Part shown: positions 45,281 through 54,664 of the stretch, piece by piece
Layout: each line of letters begins with the position of its first letter
Position numbering within the stretch: the first letter of the stretch is position 1
NCBI GenBank assembly: GCA_029246415.1
Contig: JAQWNF010000003.1
Location: 62,001-126,000 of the forward strand
Reading direction: 5' to 3'
Length of the DNA: 64,000 nucleotides
Origin: Glaciecola sp.
GTDB lineage: Bacteria > Pseudomonadota > Gammaproteobacteria > Enterobacterales > Alteromonadaceae
Translations under genes and position numbers: made by a program
The notes under the pieces: generated by a model
What the model saw: the letters and a program-made list of their open reading frames with translations, nothing else
What the model was told of the DNA's origin: nothing
The model's database searches: none

Positions 45281-46348
45281 ATGAAAGTAAAAGCACTCGT
45301 TAAAACGTTGCTCTTAACGACGTTGTTAATTAGCCCGTTTACCCAAGCAGAAGATACCGTGCGCTGGCGTCTTGCTGAAACATGGGGACCTAATTTCCCT
45401 GTATTTGGTGATGCGACTAAGAACATGGCAAAAATGGTTGATGAAATGTCTGGTGGCCGTTTTAAGATCCGCATTGATTCTTCTAATAAACATAAATCTG
45501 CATTAGGTATTTTTGATTTCGTAAAAACAGGTCAATACCAAATGGGTCACTCTGCGTCATATTATTGGAAAGGTAAGGACATCGAAACTTTGTTCTTTAC
45601 TACTTTACCATTTGGCATGACGACTGCTGAGCAGTATGCGTGGTTCTACCACGGTGGCGGTATGGAATTGATGAAAGAAACGTATGATAAATACGGTATT
45701 ATGTCTTTTCCTGGCGGTAACACAGGTAATCAAATGGGCGGTTGGTTCCGTAAAGAAATCAACACCTTAGAAGACTTAAAAGGTCTTAAAATGCGTATTC
45801 CTGGCTTTGCTGGTGAAGTATTAGCAAAACTTGGCGCTAAGCCGACTAATATCCCATCTGCGGAGTTATATACAGCGCTTGAGCGTAACACAATTGATGC
45901 GCTAGAGTGGGTTGGTCCATCGTTAGATTTACGTATGGGTTTCCACAAGATTGCCCCTTATTACTACACAGGTTGGCATGAGCCTGCGACTGAGTTGCAG
46001 TTTATGGTTAATCAAAAAGCCTTTGATAAATTACCAAAAGACTTACAACATATCTTAACCGTAGCAATGAAAACTGCAGCGTATGATATGTATACCCAGT
46101 CTACTCATGAAAGTGCTGTTAACTTAGCAACGCTTCAGTCTGAGTATCCTAATGTTAAGATCCGTTCATTCTCGAAAGAAATCATGAATGCGATTAAAGC
46201 AGAAAATGACAAGTTGTTAGTCGAATTTGCTGCTGCTGATCCTCAGTCTAAGAAAATCTTAGACTCTATCTCTAGCTACCAAAAGAAAGCGCGTGAGTGG
46301 ACTAACTTCTCAGACCGTGCATATTTAGATAACTTTGACGCAAAGTAG
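45281..46348 (+). CDS. dctP: TRAP transporter substrate-binding protein, TakP-like
   Basis: 355 residues with a signal peptide (1-23, TQA cut). Periplasmic solute receptor of the DctP family. KMRIPGFAGEVLAKLGA, GNTGNQMGGWFRKEI and DALEWVGPSLD match the 2-oxo-acid-binding TakP branch, where the Gln, Glu-Trp and a bound cation coordinate pyruvate-like ligands. Thus 2-oxo or hydroxy monocarboxylates are more likely than C4-dicarboxylates. It is the first gene of the operon with dctQ and dctM. A hairpin with T-run separates it from dctQ. Confidence 0.9.
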   Translation: MKVKALVKTLLLTTLLISPFTQAEDTVRWRLAETWGPNFPVFGDATKNMAKMVDEMSGGRFKIRIDSSNKHKSALGIFDFVKTGQYQMGHSASYYWKGKDIETLFFTTLPFGMTTAEQYAWFYHGGGMELMKETYDKYGIMSFPGGNTGNQMGGWFRKEINTLEDLKGLKMRIPGFAGEVLAKLGAKPTNIPSAELYTALERNTIDALEWVGPSLDLRMGFHKIAPYYYTGWHEPATELQFMVNQKAFDKLPKDLQHILTVAMKTAAYDMYTQSTHESAVNLATLQSEYPNVKIRSFSKEIMNAIKAENDKLLVEFAAADPQSKKILDSISSYQKKAREWTNFSDRAYLDNFDAK

Positions 46349-46381
46349 TTGCTCAACAGTAAACTAAATTTACAGTAAGAC

Positions 46382-46416
46382 GAGGTGCCGGTAACTCTAC
46401 CTGCACCTCTATTTTT
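46382..46416 (+). terminator. Hairpin with T-run between dctP and dctQ
   Basis: GAGGTGC (46382-46388) pairs with GCACCTC (46403-46409), with an inner GGTA/TACC stem, and is followed by TATTTTT. It is probably a partial terminator or 3' stabiliser that lets dctP be expressed above the membrane components. Confidence 0.8.
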
Positions 46417-46437
46417 CATTTAAAAAAGAAGAAATTC

Positions 46438-46971
46438 ATGAATTTTTTACACAATGCATTACGCAAAATTATCGATACCATGGGCTATCTCTGCGTAATA
46501 CTGATGCTCTTAATGGTTGCCAACGTATTTTATGATGTATTGATGCGGTATTTTTTCAATGACGTCAGTATTGGTATGCAAGAGCTTGAGTGGCATTTAT
46601 TTGCAGCAATGTTTATGTTCGGTATCGGTTATACCCTCAAAGAAGACGGCCATGTCCGTGTTGATATTTTTTATGAAAAATGGATGCCCCATACCCAAGC
46701 AAAAATAGATATCTTGGCTGCGCTTGTGTTTGCACTACCGATAGCGCTCATTGTTATGTACTACGGCTACAGCTATGCAATAGATGCGTATCAGATGAAT
46801 GAAGGCAGTCCCGATCCAGGTGGTTTACCCTATCGTTGGATCATTCGTTCGGTGATCCCGTTATCGAATCTATTTTTGATTTTATGTATTTTTTATACGA
46901 TTTTAGAAAACTTATTAAAGCTAAAACGTCCGAATGTACATGAAGATCACATCCATAATGAGGGCGTGTAA
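46438..46971 (+). CDS. dctQ: TRAP transporter small membrane subunit
   Basis: 177 residues with four membrane helices. QELEWHLFAAMFMFGIGYTLKEDGHVRVD is the DctQ signature. It complexes with DctM and couples the binding protein to the carrier. Its stop is two bases before dctM. Confidence 0.92.
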   Translation: MNFLHNALRKIIDTMGYLCVILMLLMVANVFYDVLMRYFFNDVSIGMQELEWHLFAAMFMFGIGYTLKEDGHVRVDIFYEKWMPHTQAKIDILAALVFALPIALIVMYYGYSYAIDAYQMNEGSPDPGGLPYRWIIRSVIPLSNLFLILCIFYTILENLLKLKRPNVHEDHIHNEGV

Positions 46972-46973
46972 AT

Positions 46974-48254
46974 ATGGAAGGTTTAGTGTTGTTTTTCGTC
47001 GCCCTAATATTATTATTTATGGGCTATTACGTGGCATTTACCTTTGCGGGTGTGTCAGTGTTAGTGGGCGTATTTTTCTTAGGTATTGATTTATTTGAGT
47101 TTATGCCATATCGCATTATGAGCATCATGGAAAATACCACCTTGATGTCTATTCCTATGTTTATTTTTATGGGGATCGTACTGCAAAAAACAGGCTTAGC
47201 AGAGCGTTTGCTTGAATCCTCGGCAAAGCTGTTTGGTAGTATGTCCGGTGGTGTGGCGATTTCTACCATTATTGTTGGTGCGTTATTAGCTGCCTCTACT
47301 GGTGTGGTTGGCGCGTCAGTGGTCGCGATGGGGGTGATTTCATTACCTGTTATGCTTAAAAATAACTACCATCAACCAACAGCTGCAGGCGTTATTTGTG
47401 CGTCGGGTACATTGGGTCAAATCATTCCTCCTTCGATTATCTTGATCATCCTTGGCGATGTCATGGGTCTACCGGTAGGTGATTTGTTTAAAGCGGCAAT
47501 TGTCCCTGGGATGATGCTGATTGGCGCATATGTACTATATATTTTAGTGCTCAGTTATATCAAACCTGAGTATTGTCCGCCAATCCCTGTCGAAGAAGAC
47601 AAAGCAACGATATTAAAGCAAGCAGCAAGAGATATTGTGCCGCCATTATTGTTAATTGTAGTGGTACTGGGCTCAATCTTTACTGGTATTGCGACCCCAA
47701 CTGAATCCTCTGCCATTGGCGTAGTGGGTGCGTTAATCCTTGCGCAGTTTTATGGTGGCGTGTCGATGAAAACGATTTTTGCGGTATCTAAAGATTCTGT
47801 AAAAGTGTCATCGATGATTTTTGCAGTACTGATCGGTGCTACAGCGTTTTCAATGGTGTTTAGTTACTCCGGTGGCGAGTACTTGGTAGAAGAGTTTTTC
47901 TTGAGCTTACCGGGTGAAAAATGGACCTTTATTATCTTGGTTATGATTGCGATATTGATCCTTGGATTTTTTATTGATTTTATCGAAATTGCGTTCTTGG
48001 TTGTGCCGATTATCGCTCCTGTAGCAATGGCCTTGGACATTAATATGATTTGGTTTGCGATATTGATCACGATGAATTTACAGACGTCGTTCTTATCGCC
48101 GCCATTTGGGTTTAGTTTATTTTATCTCAAAGGCGTCGCGCCCAAATCGATGAAGACGACAACTATCTATAAAGGGGTGGTACCATTTATCTTATTACAA
48201 ATATTTGTATTAGGCTTGATTGTCGCATTCCCAGATACGTTTATTATGTATTAA
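46974..48254 (+). CDS. dctM: TRAP transporter large membrane subunit
   Basis: 426 residues, about twelve helices. SIPMFIFMGIVLQKTGLAERLLE, ICASGTLGQIIPPSIILI, TPTESSAIGVVGA and FIDFIEIAFLVVPI are DctM family landmarks. It is the sodium-driven carrier of the TRAP system. Confidence 0.95.
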   Translation: MEGLVLFFVALILLFMGYYVAFTFAGVSVLVGVFFLGIDLFEFMPYRIMSIMENTTLMSIPMFIFMGIVLQKTGLAERLLESSAKLFGSMSGGVAISTIIVGALLAASTGVVGASVVAMGVISLPVMLKNNYHQPTAAGVICASGTLGQIIPPSIILIILGDVMGLPVGDLFKAAIVPGMMLIGAYVLYILVLSYIKPEYCPPIPVEEDKATILKQAARDIVPPLLLIVVVLGSIFTGIATPTESSAIGVVGALILAQFYGGVSMKTIFAVSKDSVKVSSMIFAVLIGATAFSMVFSYSGGEYLVEEFFLSLPGEKWTFIILVMIAILILGFFIDFIEIAFLVVPIIAPVAMALDINMIWFAILITMNLQTSFLSPPFGFSLFYLKGVAPKSMKTTTIYKGVVPFILLQIFVLGLIVAFPDTFIMY

Positions 48255-48283
48255 TTTAGTCTTGGTGAAATCCTAGTTGATAG

Positions 48284-48318
48284 AAGGTCGTTCGCGTGAA
48301 GTGAGCGGCCTTTTTTTT
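48284..48318 (+). terminator. Rho-independent terminator after dctM
   Basis: A ten-pair stem (48284-48293 with 48303-48312, including G-U pairs) and eight T, 30 bases after dctM. Confidence 0.88.
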
Positions 48319-48348
48319 GGGGTTAACATTTTTGATACGTGGGGTAGC

Positions 48349-48888
48349 TTAGATCGTCGGTTTAAAATCGATATCAATAATGTCCAGTACAAACTCACCG
48401 GATTGTTTATCACTGAACATAAAGCCCATTTGAATTACATCTTGCCACGTTAATTTAGGACGGTTTGGCACGCTGCGTCCGCGCCACACTGGTTTAAAAT
48501 CATCTAACGTAAAAACATGTTGAGTGGTGGTGTTAGTTTGTGTTGCAAAGCTTGCACTGTAGGCAACGCCATCAAATCCTCGTTCGGTACGAAAGCGTAA
48601 TTGATAGGTGTTACCATCGCCAGCAACGGACAAAATCAAATGATGATCAACCGGTAAGTTTAACGAAATTAAGCGTCTAACTGAGGCAAATCCACCATTA
48701 TTTTCAAGTGATACGTTACCAGAAAAGCGTAAGCCTTGATCAGTGTATGTCATGCTACTAGTAGAGAGCCCGCCCATAACTGAGTCGTTAACCGACACCC
48801 AAGGATTAGATTGACCTGCTGCGATTGGGCTGAGAAGTGAAAAAACGGACATGACAAAGCCTGTTAAGTATATAGGAAGTTTGCGCAT
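48349..48888 (-). CDS. Exported CIA30-family protein
   Basis: 179 residues, signal peptide (about 1-25). WVSVNDSVMGGLSTSSM, F.GNVSLENNGGFASVR, YQLRFRTERGFDGVAYSASF and QMGFMFSDKQSGEFVLDI match the CIA30 (complex I intermediate-associated protein 30) fold, a galactose-binding-like beta sandwich. The bacterial function is unknown. It is exported here, so a respiratory complex I role is unlikely. Confidence 0.82.
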   Translation of the reverse strand: MRKLPIYLTGFVMSVFSLLSPIAAGQSNPWVSVNDSVMGGLSTSSMTYTDQGLRFSGNVSLENNGGFASVRRLISLNLPVDHHLILSVAGDGNTYQLRFRTERGFDGVAYSASFATQTNTTTQHVFTLDDFKPVWRGRSVPNRPKLTWQDVIQMGFMFSDKQSGEFVLDIIDIDFKPTI

Positions 48889-49046
48889 CAGGACCTCTGT
48901 TGCATCATTATATGTATTGGATACGAGTGTGAGAGGATTAAAGTTTAAACTATCTCTGCAATACCATTCAGTGAGATAGTTTGTTAAACAGTCTATTCGT
49001 GATACGGTTCCTTACATCAAGTAAGGATTTAGTGAAAGGTAATTAT

Positions 49047-49280
49047 ATGAGCCAGGCAACTATTACATCGAAAGGGCAGGTCACCATTCCAGCAGTTGTT
49101 AGAAATAGAATGAAAGTGGGCGCCGGTGATAAATTAGAATTTATTGAATTAACAAATGGTCGATATGAGGTGATTGCGGTAACTAGGGAAGTCAAAACAC
49201 TAAAGGGCTTCTTTAAAGCAAATAAAACAGTTAGCATTGAAGAGATGAACTCCGCGATTAGTAGGGCCGCATCCAAATGA
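49047..49280 (+). CDS. AbrB/MazE-family antitoxin (VapB-like)
   Basis: 77 residues from ATG 49047 (AAAGGT seven bases before it). The swapped-hairpin motif ATITSKGQVTIPAVVRNRMKVGAGDKLEF is the SpoVT-AbrB DNA-binding fold. The C-terminal part (GFFKANKTVSIEEMNSAI) should bind a PIN toxin. Its stop overlaps the start of a VapC-like gene broken by nonsense codons, so it is an orphan antitoxin. Confidence 0.88.
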   Translation: MSQATITSKGQVTIPAVVRNRMKVGAGDKLEFIELTNGRYEVIAVTREVKTLKGFFKANKTVSIEEMNSAISRAASK

Positions 49281-49591
49281 TAGGACTTGATACAAATGTT
49301 TTGGTTCGTTATTTTGTTCAAGATGATGAAGTTCAATCTGCTCTTGCATCTAAATTGATAGAAGAGAGTGTCTCAGTTAGTAATCCCGGATACATAACAT
49401 TAATATCTTTGGTCGAAGTTGTTTAGATGTTCCAATCTTGTTACTCGATAAACAAATCAAACTTATGCACCATGATCGGAATGGTGTTGGAAACAAAACA
49501 GTTTCTAGTTGAACAATCTGTTTCATGTTACCGTGCCCTTAAGTTATTTGAATAGGGTAACGGTGATTTTTCCGATGCCTTATTTTTATGA
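49277..49591 (+). pseudogene. VapC-like PIN-domain toxin, broken by in-frame stops
   Basis: The frame starts ATG 49277, overlapping the antitoxin stop (ATGA). It reads MIGLDTNVLVRYFVQDD, the PIN N terminus with its first catalytic Asp, then SLVEVV. It hits TAG at 49424 where homologs have Trp (TGG). The same frame continues protein-like to a second TAG (49553, before GNGDFSDALF with the late PIN acidic residues) and TGA at 49589. There are no frameshifts. The toxin should be inactive unless stops are read through. Confidence 0.85.
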
Positions 49592-49623
49592 GACAAACTC
49601 AATAGAGCCACGATAAGCCAACT

Positions 49624-50541
49624 ATGAAATCAACTTATACCTATTTACCGTATTTAATAATAGTACTTTTAACCTGTTTATTCGTTGCGAAAGCAAGTGC
49701 CATGGCAAACGAGCCTCAAAATAAAATTAATAAAATTGGCTCTGACCCTAATATTAAATTAGTTAATGTACCTTATTCGGCTGTCGCCGAGTTGCCCCAA
49801 TTGCCGGCCAGCAAAACGGTGACATATGGTAGCGATCCGGAACAGTATTTTTTATATTGGCCAGCTGATCGCTCCGATGCCATCGAGCCACGTTCACCTG
49901 TGATCATGATCCACGGAGGCTGTTGGTTAAGTGCCTTTGATATTAGTCATAGCATTGCACAAGCAAATGGCTTGGCGCGTGCGGGTCACGCGGTATATTC
50001 TGTCGAGTATCGTCGCAGTGGCGAAACTGGAGGGGGATGGCCGGTGACGTTAGCTGATGTCATGTTAGGGATCAATGCCATCATTGATGCATTACCACAA
50101 GGCACAACTACAGTGAATCTAATCGGACACTCTGCCGGTGGTCATCTAGCACTGTTGGCAGCTGGGGATATACAACGTCACTTGGCTTTGTTGGGGCGTC
50201 AAGAGCTAACTTTCAATATCGTCGGCTTAGCGGCGATTGTCGATCTTAAGCAATACGCGTTAGGGCAAAACAGTTGCCAGGCAGTGACGACTGATTTTAT
50301 GGCAGGCATGCCCGATGAAAAAGTCAGTGACTATTATTTGGCTAACCCGCTTAATCTAAGACTTACCGATAACGCCATCACTCAGGTCACGTTATTACAA
50401 GGTGGTGCGGATACCATAGTACCGATTTCTCAGGCGCGGCATCCCAATGCACGCATCGTTATCGAACCCGGCGCAGGTCATTTTGATTGGATCCATCCTC
50501 AATCAGCTGCCTTTCAAACCTTATTAGGAGTATTACAATGA
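49624..50541 (+). CDS. Exported alpha/beta hydrolase, kynurenine-formamidase-like
   Basis: 305 residues. HGGCW (oxyanion-hole region, cf. HGGYW of kynurenine formamidases), GHSAGGHLALLAA with the nucleophilic Ser, Asp in GGADTIVPI and His in AGHFDWIHP give the catalytic triad. An N-terminal hydrophobic segment followed by AKASAM looks like a signal peptide, odd for a cytosolic pathway step. Its stop overlaps the kynureninase start (ATGA), which supports N-formylkynurenine hydrolysis. A general esterase remains possible. Confidence 0.78.
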   Translation: MKSTYTYLPYLIIVLLTCLFVAKASAMANEPQNKINKIGSDPNIKLVNVPYSAVAELPQLPASKTVTYGSDPEQYFLYWPADRSDAIEPRSPVIMIHGGCWLSAFDISHSIAQANGLARAGHAVYSVEYRRSGETGGGWPVTLADVMLGINAIIDALPQGTTTVNLIGHSAGGHLALLAAGDIQRHLALLGRQELTFNIVGLAAIVDLKQYALGQNSCQAVTTDFMAGMPDEKVSDYYLANPLNLRLTDNAITQVTLLQGGADTIVPISQARHPNARIVIEPGAGHFDWIHPQSAAFQTLLGVLQ

Positions 50542-51818
50542 TTGCATCCTTGTACCAACAAGCGGAGCAATTAGATGCTCATGATCCACTTCGCGATATT
50601 AAAGCGCAGTTTGCACTGCCAGATGACATGATTTATCTCGACGGTAACTCGCTTGGCCCTGTCACGCATGCGGCTAAAGAACGCGCTCATGAGGTGGTCG
50701 AGCAGCAATGGCAAACAGATTTAATCAAAAGTTGGAATCAGCATAATTGGATCGGTTTACCGCAACAAGTCGGAGCTAAAATTGCCCCGTTAATTGGTGC
50801 TCATCCTGATGAAGTGATTGCGTGTGATTCCATTTCGGTTAATTTATATAAATTGTTATATGCTGCTTTGGCGATCCAAACACAACGATTTAACGAGCAA
50901 TTCGAGCATTTAAGTATGGCGCGTCGCACACGAATAGTCACCCAACAAGGTAATTTCCCTACTGATGGCTATATTGCGCAAGGTGTGGTCGAGCACTATG
51001 CCCAGACATTGACCTTAGATTATGTGGCCGAAGATGCGATTGTTGAATCCTTAGGATTAGATGTCGCCGTGTTAATGCTAACTCACGTTAATTACAAAAC
51101 AGGCTATATGCTGGATATAGCGTACATTACACAACAAGCTCACGCTTTGGGTATTGTTGTGATTTGGGATTTGGCGCATACAACCGGAGTGATCCCAATC
51201 GATTGCACGTTATGGAATGTGGATTTTGCGGTAGGTTGTGGTTATAAATACTTAAATGGCGGTCCCGGCGCTCCGGCATTTGTCTATGCAGCAGCACGCC
51301 ATCATGAACAGCTAAAACAACCCCTTAGTGGGTGGATGGGACATGCACAGCCATTTGCGTTTACCCAAGAATATATTGCAGGGCAAGGCATGTTGGCATT
51401 TTTGTGTGGCACACCTGCGGTGATTTCCATGTCAATTTTAGATGCGGCATTAGATGTGTTTAGTGGCGTTGAGATGCAAGATGTTCGCTATAAATCTGCA
51501 CAGCTTACACGGTTTTGTTTGTTGTGTATGGAAGCCCAAGGGTTATTGGCTGAGCTTGAGTGTATCTCACCTGATGATAGTAGTGTTCGCGGAAGTCAGT
51601 TAGCATTTACTCACACTCAAGCCTATGCTATTTGTCAGGCGATGATAGAAAAAGGCGTTGTTGCTGATTTTCGTGCACCGAATGTATTGCGTTTAGGGTT
51701 TGCGCCTTTATATGTCAGTTATCACGATATTGTGCGCAGTGTTGCGGTGCTAACTGACATCATGCAAGCGCAGACTTATTTGGACGATGTGTTTCAAGTT
51801 AAACACGCTGTAACTTAG
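50538..51818 (+). CDS. kynU: Kynureninase
   Basis: 426 residues, a PLP enzyme cleaving kynurenine to anthranilate and alanine. IYLDGNSLGP, the PLP-Lys motif VGCGYKYLNGGPGAPAF and GWMGH are diagnostic. ATG 50538 has AGGAG before it and overlaps the hydrolase stop. Tryptophan dioxygenase (kynA) is not in the window, so the pathway may feed on external kynurenine or kynA lies elsewhere. Confidence 0.95.
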   Translation: MIASLYQQAEQLDAHDPLRDIKAQFALPDDMIYLDGNSLGPVTHAAKERAHEVVEQQWQTDLIKSWNQHNWIGLPQQVGAKIAPLIGAHPDEVIACDSISVNLYKLLYAALAIQTQRFNEQFEHLSMARRTRIVTQQGNFPTDGYIAQGVVEHYAQTLTLDYVAEDAIVESLGLDVAVLMLTHVNYKTGYMLDIAYITQQAHALGIVVIWDLAHTTGVIPIDCTLWNVDFAVGCGYKYLNGGPGAPAFVYAAARHHEQLKQPLSGWMGHAQPFAFTQEYIAGQGMLAFLCGTPAVISMSILDAALDVFSGVEMQDVRYKSAQLTRFCLLCMEAQGLLAELECISPDDSSVRGSQLAFTHTQAYAICQAMIEKGVVADFRAPNVLRLGFAPLYVSYHDIVRSVAVLTDIMQAQTYLDDVFQVKHAVT

Positions 51819-51833
51819 ATTTTATAGGCGTTT

Positions 51834-53249
51834 ATGTTTACTCCATTTACTCGTTTACTGAGTATTTCAACTCTGACCCAATTAGCTGATGAAATTGTAT
51901 CGGCTAAAATTGTGTTGCCGTGGATCTTGTTAAGTTTGAGTGCCCCGCTATGGATGTTAGCGCTCATTGTTCCCATCAAAGAATCCGGCGCATTATTACC
52001 GCAATGGAGCGTACAAAAAATGCTGGCTCAGCGATTTTCGACAGCGGGTATTTGGCGCAGTGGGATGCTCTTGCAAGGGGCTGCGTTAATGTCAATTGCA
52101 ACGCTGGTGTTGTGGCCTACTTCTTTATCCGTTGGTTTCCTGTCTAGTTTGCAATTTATAGCGGCCTATGGCGTGTTACTTGGGGTGGTGGTGTTGAGTC
52201 TCGGGCGAGCTTTATGTTCCTTTACGATCAAAGATATTCAAGCGCATAATGTGGAAAAAGGGCGACGCGGTAAATTAATTGGCGCAGGTGGTTCGGCCGC
52301 AGGTTTAGTAACGATTATGGTTGCGGTGCTACTTTTTCAGTGGGGGCAGTCGGGGCCGTGGGGCTCGTCGGGCGCTCAATCTCATGTCGGTGCTAAGGGC
52401 ATACCCGATCAAATGGTATTAGGACTTTTAGTCATAGCCGGTTGTATTTGTTATGGGCTCGGGCTACTACTGAGTATCAACAAGATTGGAAATATAAGAG
52501 TGAGTGGTGGATTAACTATGCCAGAGGCGCCATTACCTGCTCGTATGCCATTTGATAAAAAGGCTGACAAAAAAGCAGATAACAAAGCTAATAACAACCC
52601 GGCAGCAGAGTCATTATGGCATTACTTTTCCCAAGAAAAAGATTTACGTGAGCTGATTATCAGCCGTGTTTTATTGATGCATGGGGCGTTGGTACTTCCT
52701 TTTATGGTTATTCTCATTGCTGAGCGCTATATTGGCATATCGAGTTTAGCACTGGTGATGTTATCTGCGGCTATCGCAAGTTTTTTGTCTTCCTATATTT
52801 GGGGTTGGTTCTCTGATTACTCTGCACGTGCTACGTTAGCGATTGCGGCGGCAGGGTGTGTGCTGAGTATTATAGGGTTATTCTCACCGTGGGGATTGGC
52901 TAATCTCTATGTTGCTGGAGCAGTATTTTTATTAATGAATTTATGTTATTCAGGGATCCGCACTGCACGTAAAACCTATTTAATCGATATGGTTATACAG
53001 GCTAAGCGCCAGCGTTATGTGGCTGCTGGTAACACGATTGTTGGATGTGTTTTATTAATATTGGGTAGCGTGTATGCCGGATTATTTAGTGTAGATCTCA
53101 CAACTAATATCCCGGTTGATAATATTGCTGATAAAAGTATCTACGACAGCGGGATGAAAATCTGGGTCATTGGTTGGTGTGGATTGATGTTATGTTTAGG
53201 GATGTTGCATACGCGCAGGTTGCGGTATGATAGCCAATCTGATGAATAA
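51834..53249 (+). CDS. MFS-type membrane protein in the kynurenine run
   Basis: 471 residues, about twelve hydrophobic segments in two halves with a Lys/Asp/Asn-rich central loop (FDKKADKKADNKANNN). The substrate was not recognised. Fifteen bases after kynU and nine before waaA, so cotranscribed. It could export anthranilate or import kynurenine. This is context only. Confidence 0.75.
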   Translation: MFTPFTRLLSISTLTQLADEIVSAKIVLPWILLSLSAPLWMLALIVPIKESGALLPQWSVQKMLAQRFSTAGIWRSGMLLQGAALMSIATLVLWPTSLSVGFLSSLQFIAAYGVLLGVVVLSLGRALCSFTIKDIQAHNVEKGRRGKLIGAGGSAAGLVTIMVAVLLFQWGQSGPWGSSGAQSHVGAKGIPDQMVLGLLVIAGCICYGLGLLLSINKIGNIRVSGGLTMPEAPLPARMPFDKKADKKADNKANNNPAAESLWHYFSQEKDLRELIISRVLLMHGALVLPFMVILIAERYIGISSLALVMLSAAIASFLSSYIWGWFSDYSARATLAIAAAGCVLSIIGLFSPWGLANLYVAGAVFLLMNLCYSGIRTARKTYLIDMVIQAKRQRYVAAGNTIVGCVLLILGSVYAGLFSVDLTTNIPVDNIADKSIYDSGMKIWVIGWCGLMLCLGMLHTRRLRYDSQSDE

Positions 53250-53258
53250 TTATTATGG

Positions 53259-54653
53259 ATGTTGTCTGCTGTGTCATTTCCTTTGTACCGACCTAGTATA
53301 ACACAATCTCTCAGTCGTATTGCGTATACGGTGCTGGTGACTCTTATTTGGTTAGTTGCGATAGTACGATGGTGTCTGTTAGGACTAGTCAGATCCGCAA
53401 AGTTTGAAACTAAACGTGCCCAACGCTATGGTGTATTAGGTGATTTGAGCGACGCGCAAACAGGCGGGGTATTATTTCATTGTGTCTCGGTGGGAGAGGT
53501 CGTGGCTGCGTCTTGTGTGATCAAAGGCTTACTTGAGAAAGAGCCCAATTTGCCCATTGTCATTACCACTACAACAGCGACTGGAGCGCAGCGGGTACTG
53601 GATATTTTTGGTGTGTCCCCGTCTACTACTTTACCAGGTAAATCACCGGCTAGCACACCTGTAATACTCCCTAAAAACTTGGCTCATCATTATTTGCCTT
53701 ATGATTTACCTTGGCTGATGGCCAGATTACTTAAGCATGTTCAGCCTAAATTAGTCTGTATCACCGAAGTTGAACTATGGCCTAATCTATTGGCTAAATG
53801 TGCGCAACGCCAGTTGCCTATGTGTGTCGTGAATGCCCGTATGACCGACAAGTCCGCACGTTCTTATCGTAAAATCAGTGGTTTGTTTACGCCGATGCTG
53901 CAACAGGTGACTAAGGTCTGCGCGCAAGGGCAGCGCGATGCTGATGCGTATTTACGTTTAGGTCTAGCCTCTAAAAAACTCGTCTTAACCCATAATGTGA
54001 AATTTGATCAAGTCAGTGATGTGGCGGTGCCGGAAACTATTCGTCAGTTGTCTAATTCTGTGAAGGCATTAGGTAAGCAGGTGTTGATAGCAGGGTCGAC
54101 TCATCAAGGCGAAGAAACCTTTTGGATTGAGGTATTTAAGCAATTACAAACTGATTTTTCTGAAGTACTATTGATAATCGTACCGCGTCATCCGCAGCGT
54201 TTTGCCCAAGTTGAATCTGAGATCCAGGCTAGTGGACTAGCTTATATTAAGTGGGCCGAGAGAGATAAGCTTGATGCTCAGACTCAAGTTATATTGGTCG
54301 ATGCGATGGGGGTGCTGACTCCATTGTATCATTGTGCCGATATTGCTTTTGTCGGTGGAAGTATCGCGGATAAAGGCGGGCATAATGCCTTAGAGCCGGC
54401 TAGTATGGGCGTGCCAGTGATCATGGGAACGCATACCTATAACAATCCAGTGATCTGTGACACCTTGATTAAGGCTGGTGGATTGAGTATTGTTGCGGAT
54501 ACTGCAGACGCTCTGCAATTATGCCAAGAGTGGCTATCCTATCCTGAGTTAGCAAAAAACGCAGGACAATGTGGGCAAGCCGTGATCATCGAAAATCAAG
54601 GGGCTTTGGCACGCACGTTAGCGCAAATATGGGATATATATCCAACCTCATAA
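53259..54653 (+). CDS. waaA: 3-deoxy-D-manno-octulosonic acid transferase
   Basis: 464 residues. Attaches Kdo to lipid A at the inner membrane. FHCVSVGEVVAA, ITTTTATGAQRV, EVELWPNL, NARMTDKSARSY, GSTHQGEE, PRHPQRF and GGHNALEPASMGVPVIMG are WaaA hallmarks. A ~20-residue insert after VLDIFGVSP makes it longer than the usual ~425. The start has no strong ribosome binding site. An essential envelope gene in a kynurenine run is unusual. Confidence 0.93.
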   Translation: MLSAVSFPLYRPSITQSLSRIAYTVLVTLIWLVAIVRWCLLGLVRSAKFETKRAQRYGVLGDLSDAQTGGVLFHCVSVGEVVAASCVIKGLLEKEPNLPIVITTTTATGAQRVLDIFGVSPSTTLPGKSPASTPVILPKNLAHHYLPYDLPWLMARLLKHVQPKLVCITEVELWPNLLAKCAQRQLPMCVVNARMTDKSARSYRKISGLFTPMLQQVTKVCAQGQRDADAYLRLGLASKKLVLTHNVKFDQVSDVAVPETIRQLSNSVKALGKQVLIAGSTHQGEETFWIEVFKQLQTDFSEVLLIIVPRHPQRFAQVESEIQASGLAYIKWAERDKLDAQTQVILVDAMGVLTPLYHCADIAFVGGSIADKGGHNALEPASMGVPVIMGTHTYNNPVICDTLIKAGGLSIVADTADALQLCQEWLSYPELAKNAGQCGQAVIIENQGALARTLAQIWDIYPTS

Positions 54654-54664
54654 TAGGAGAAATT

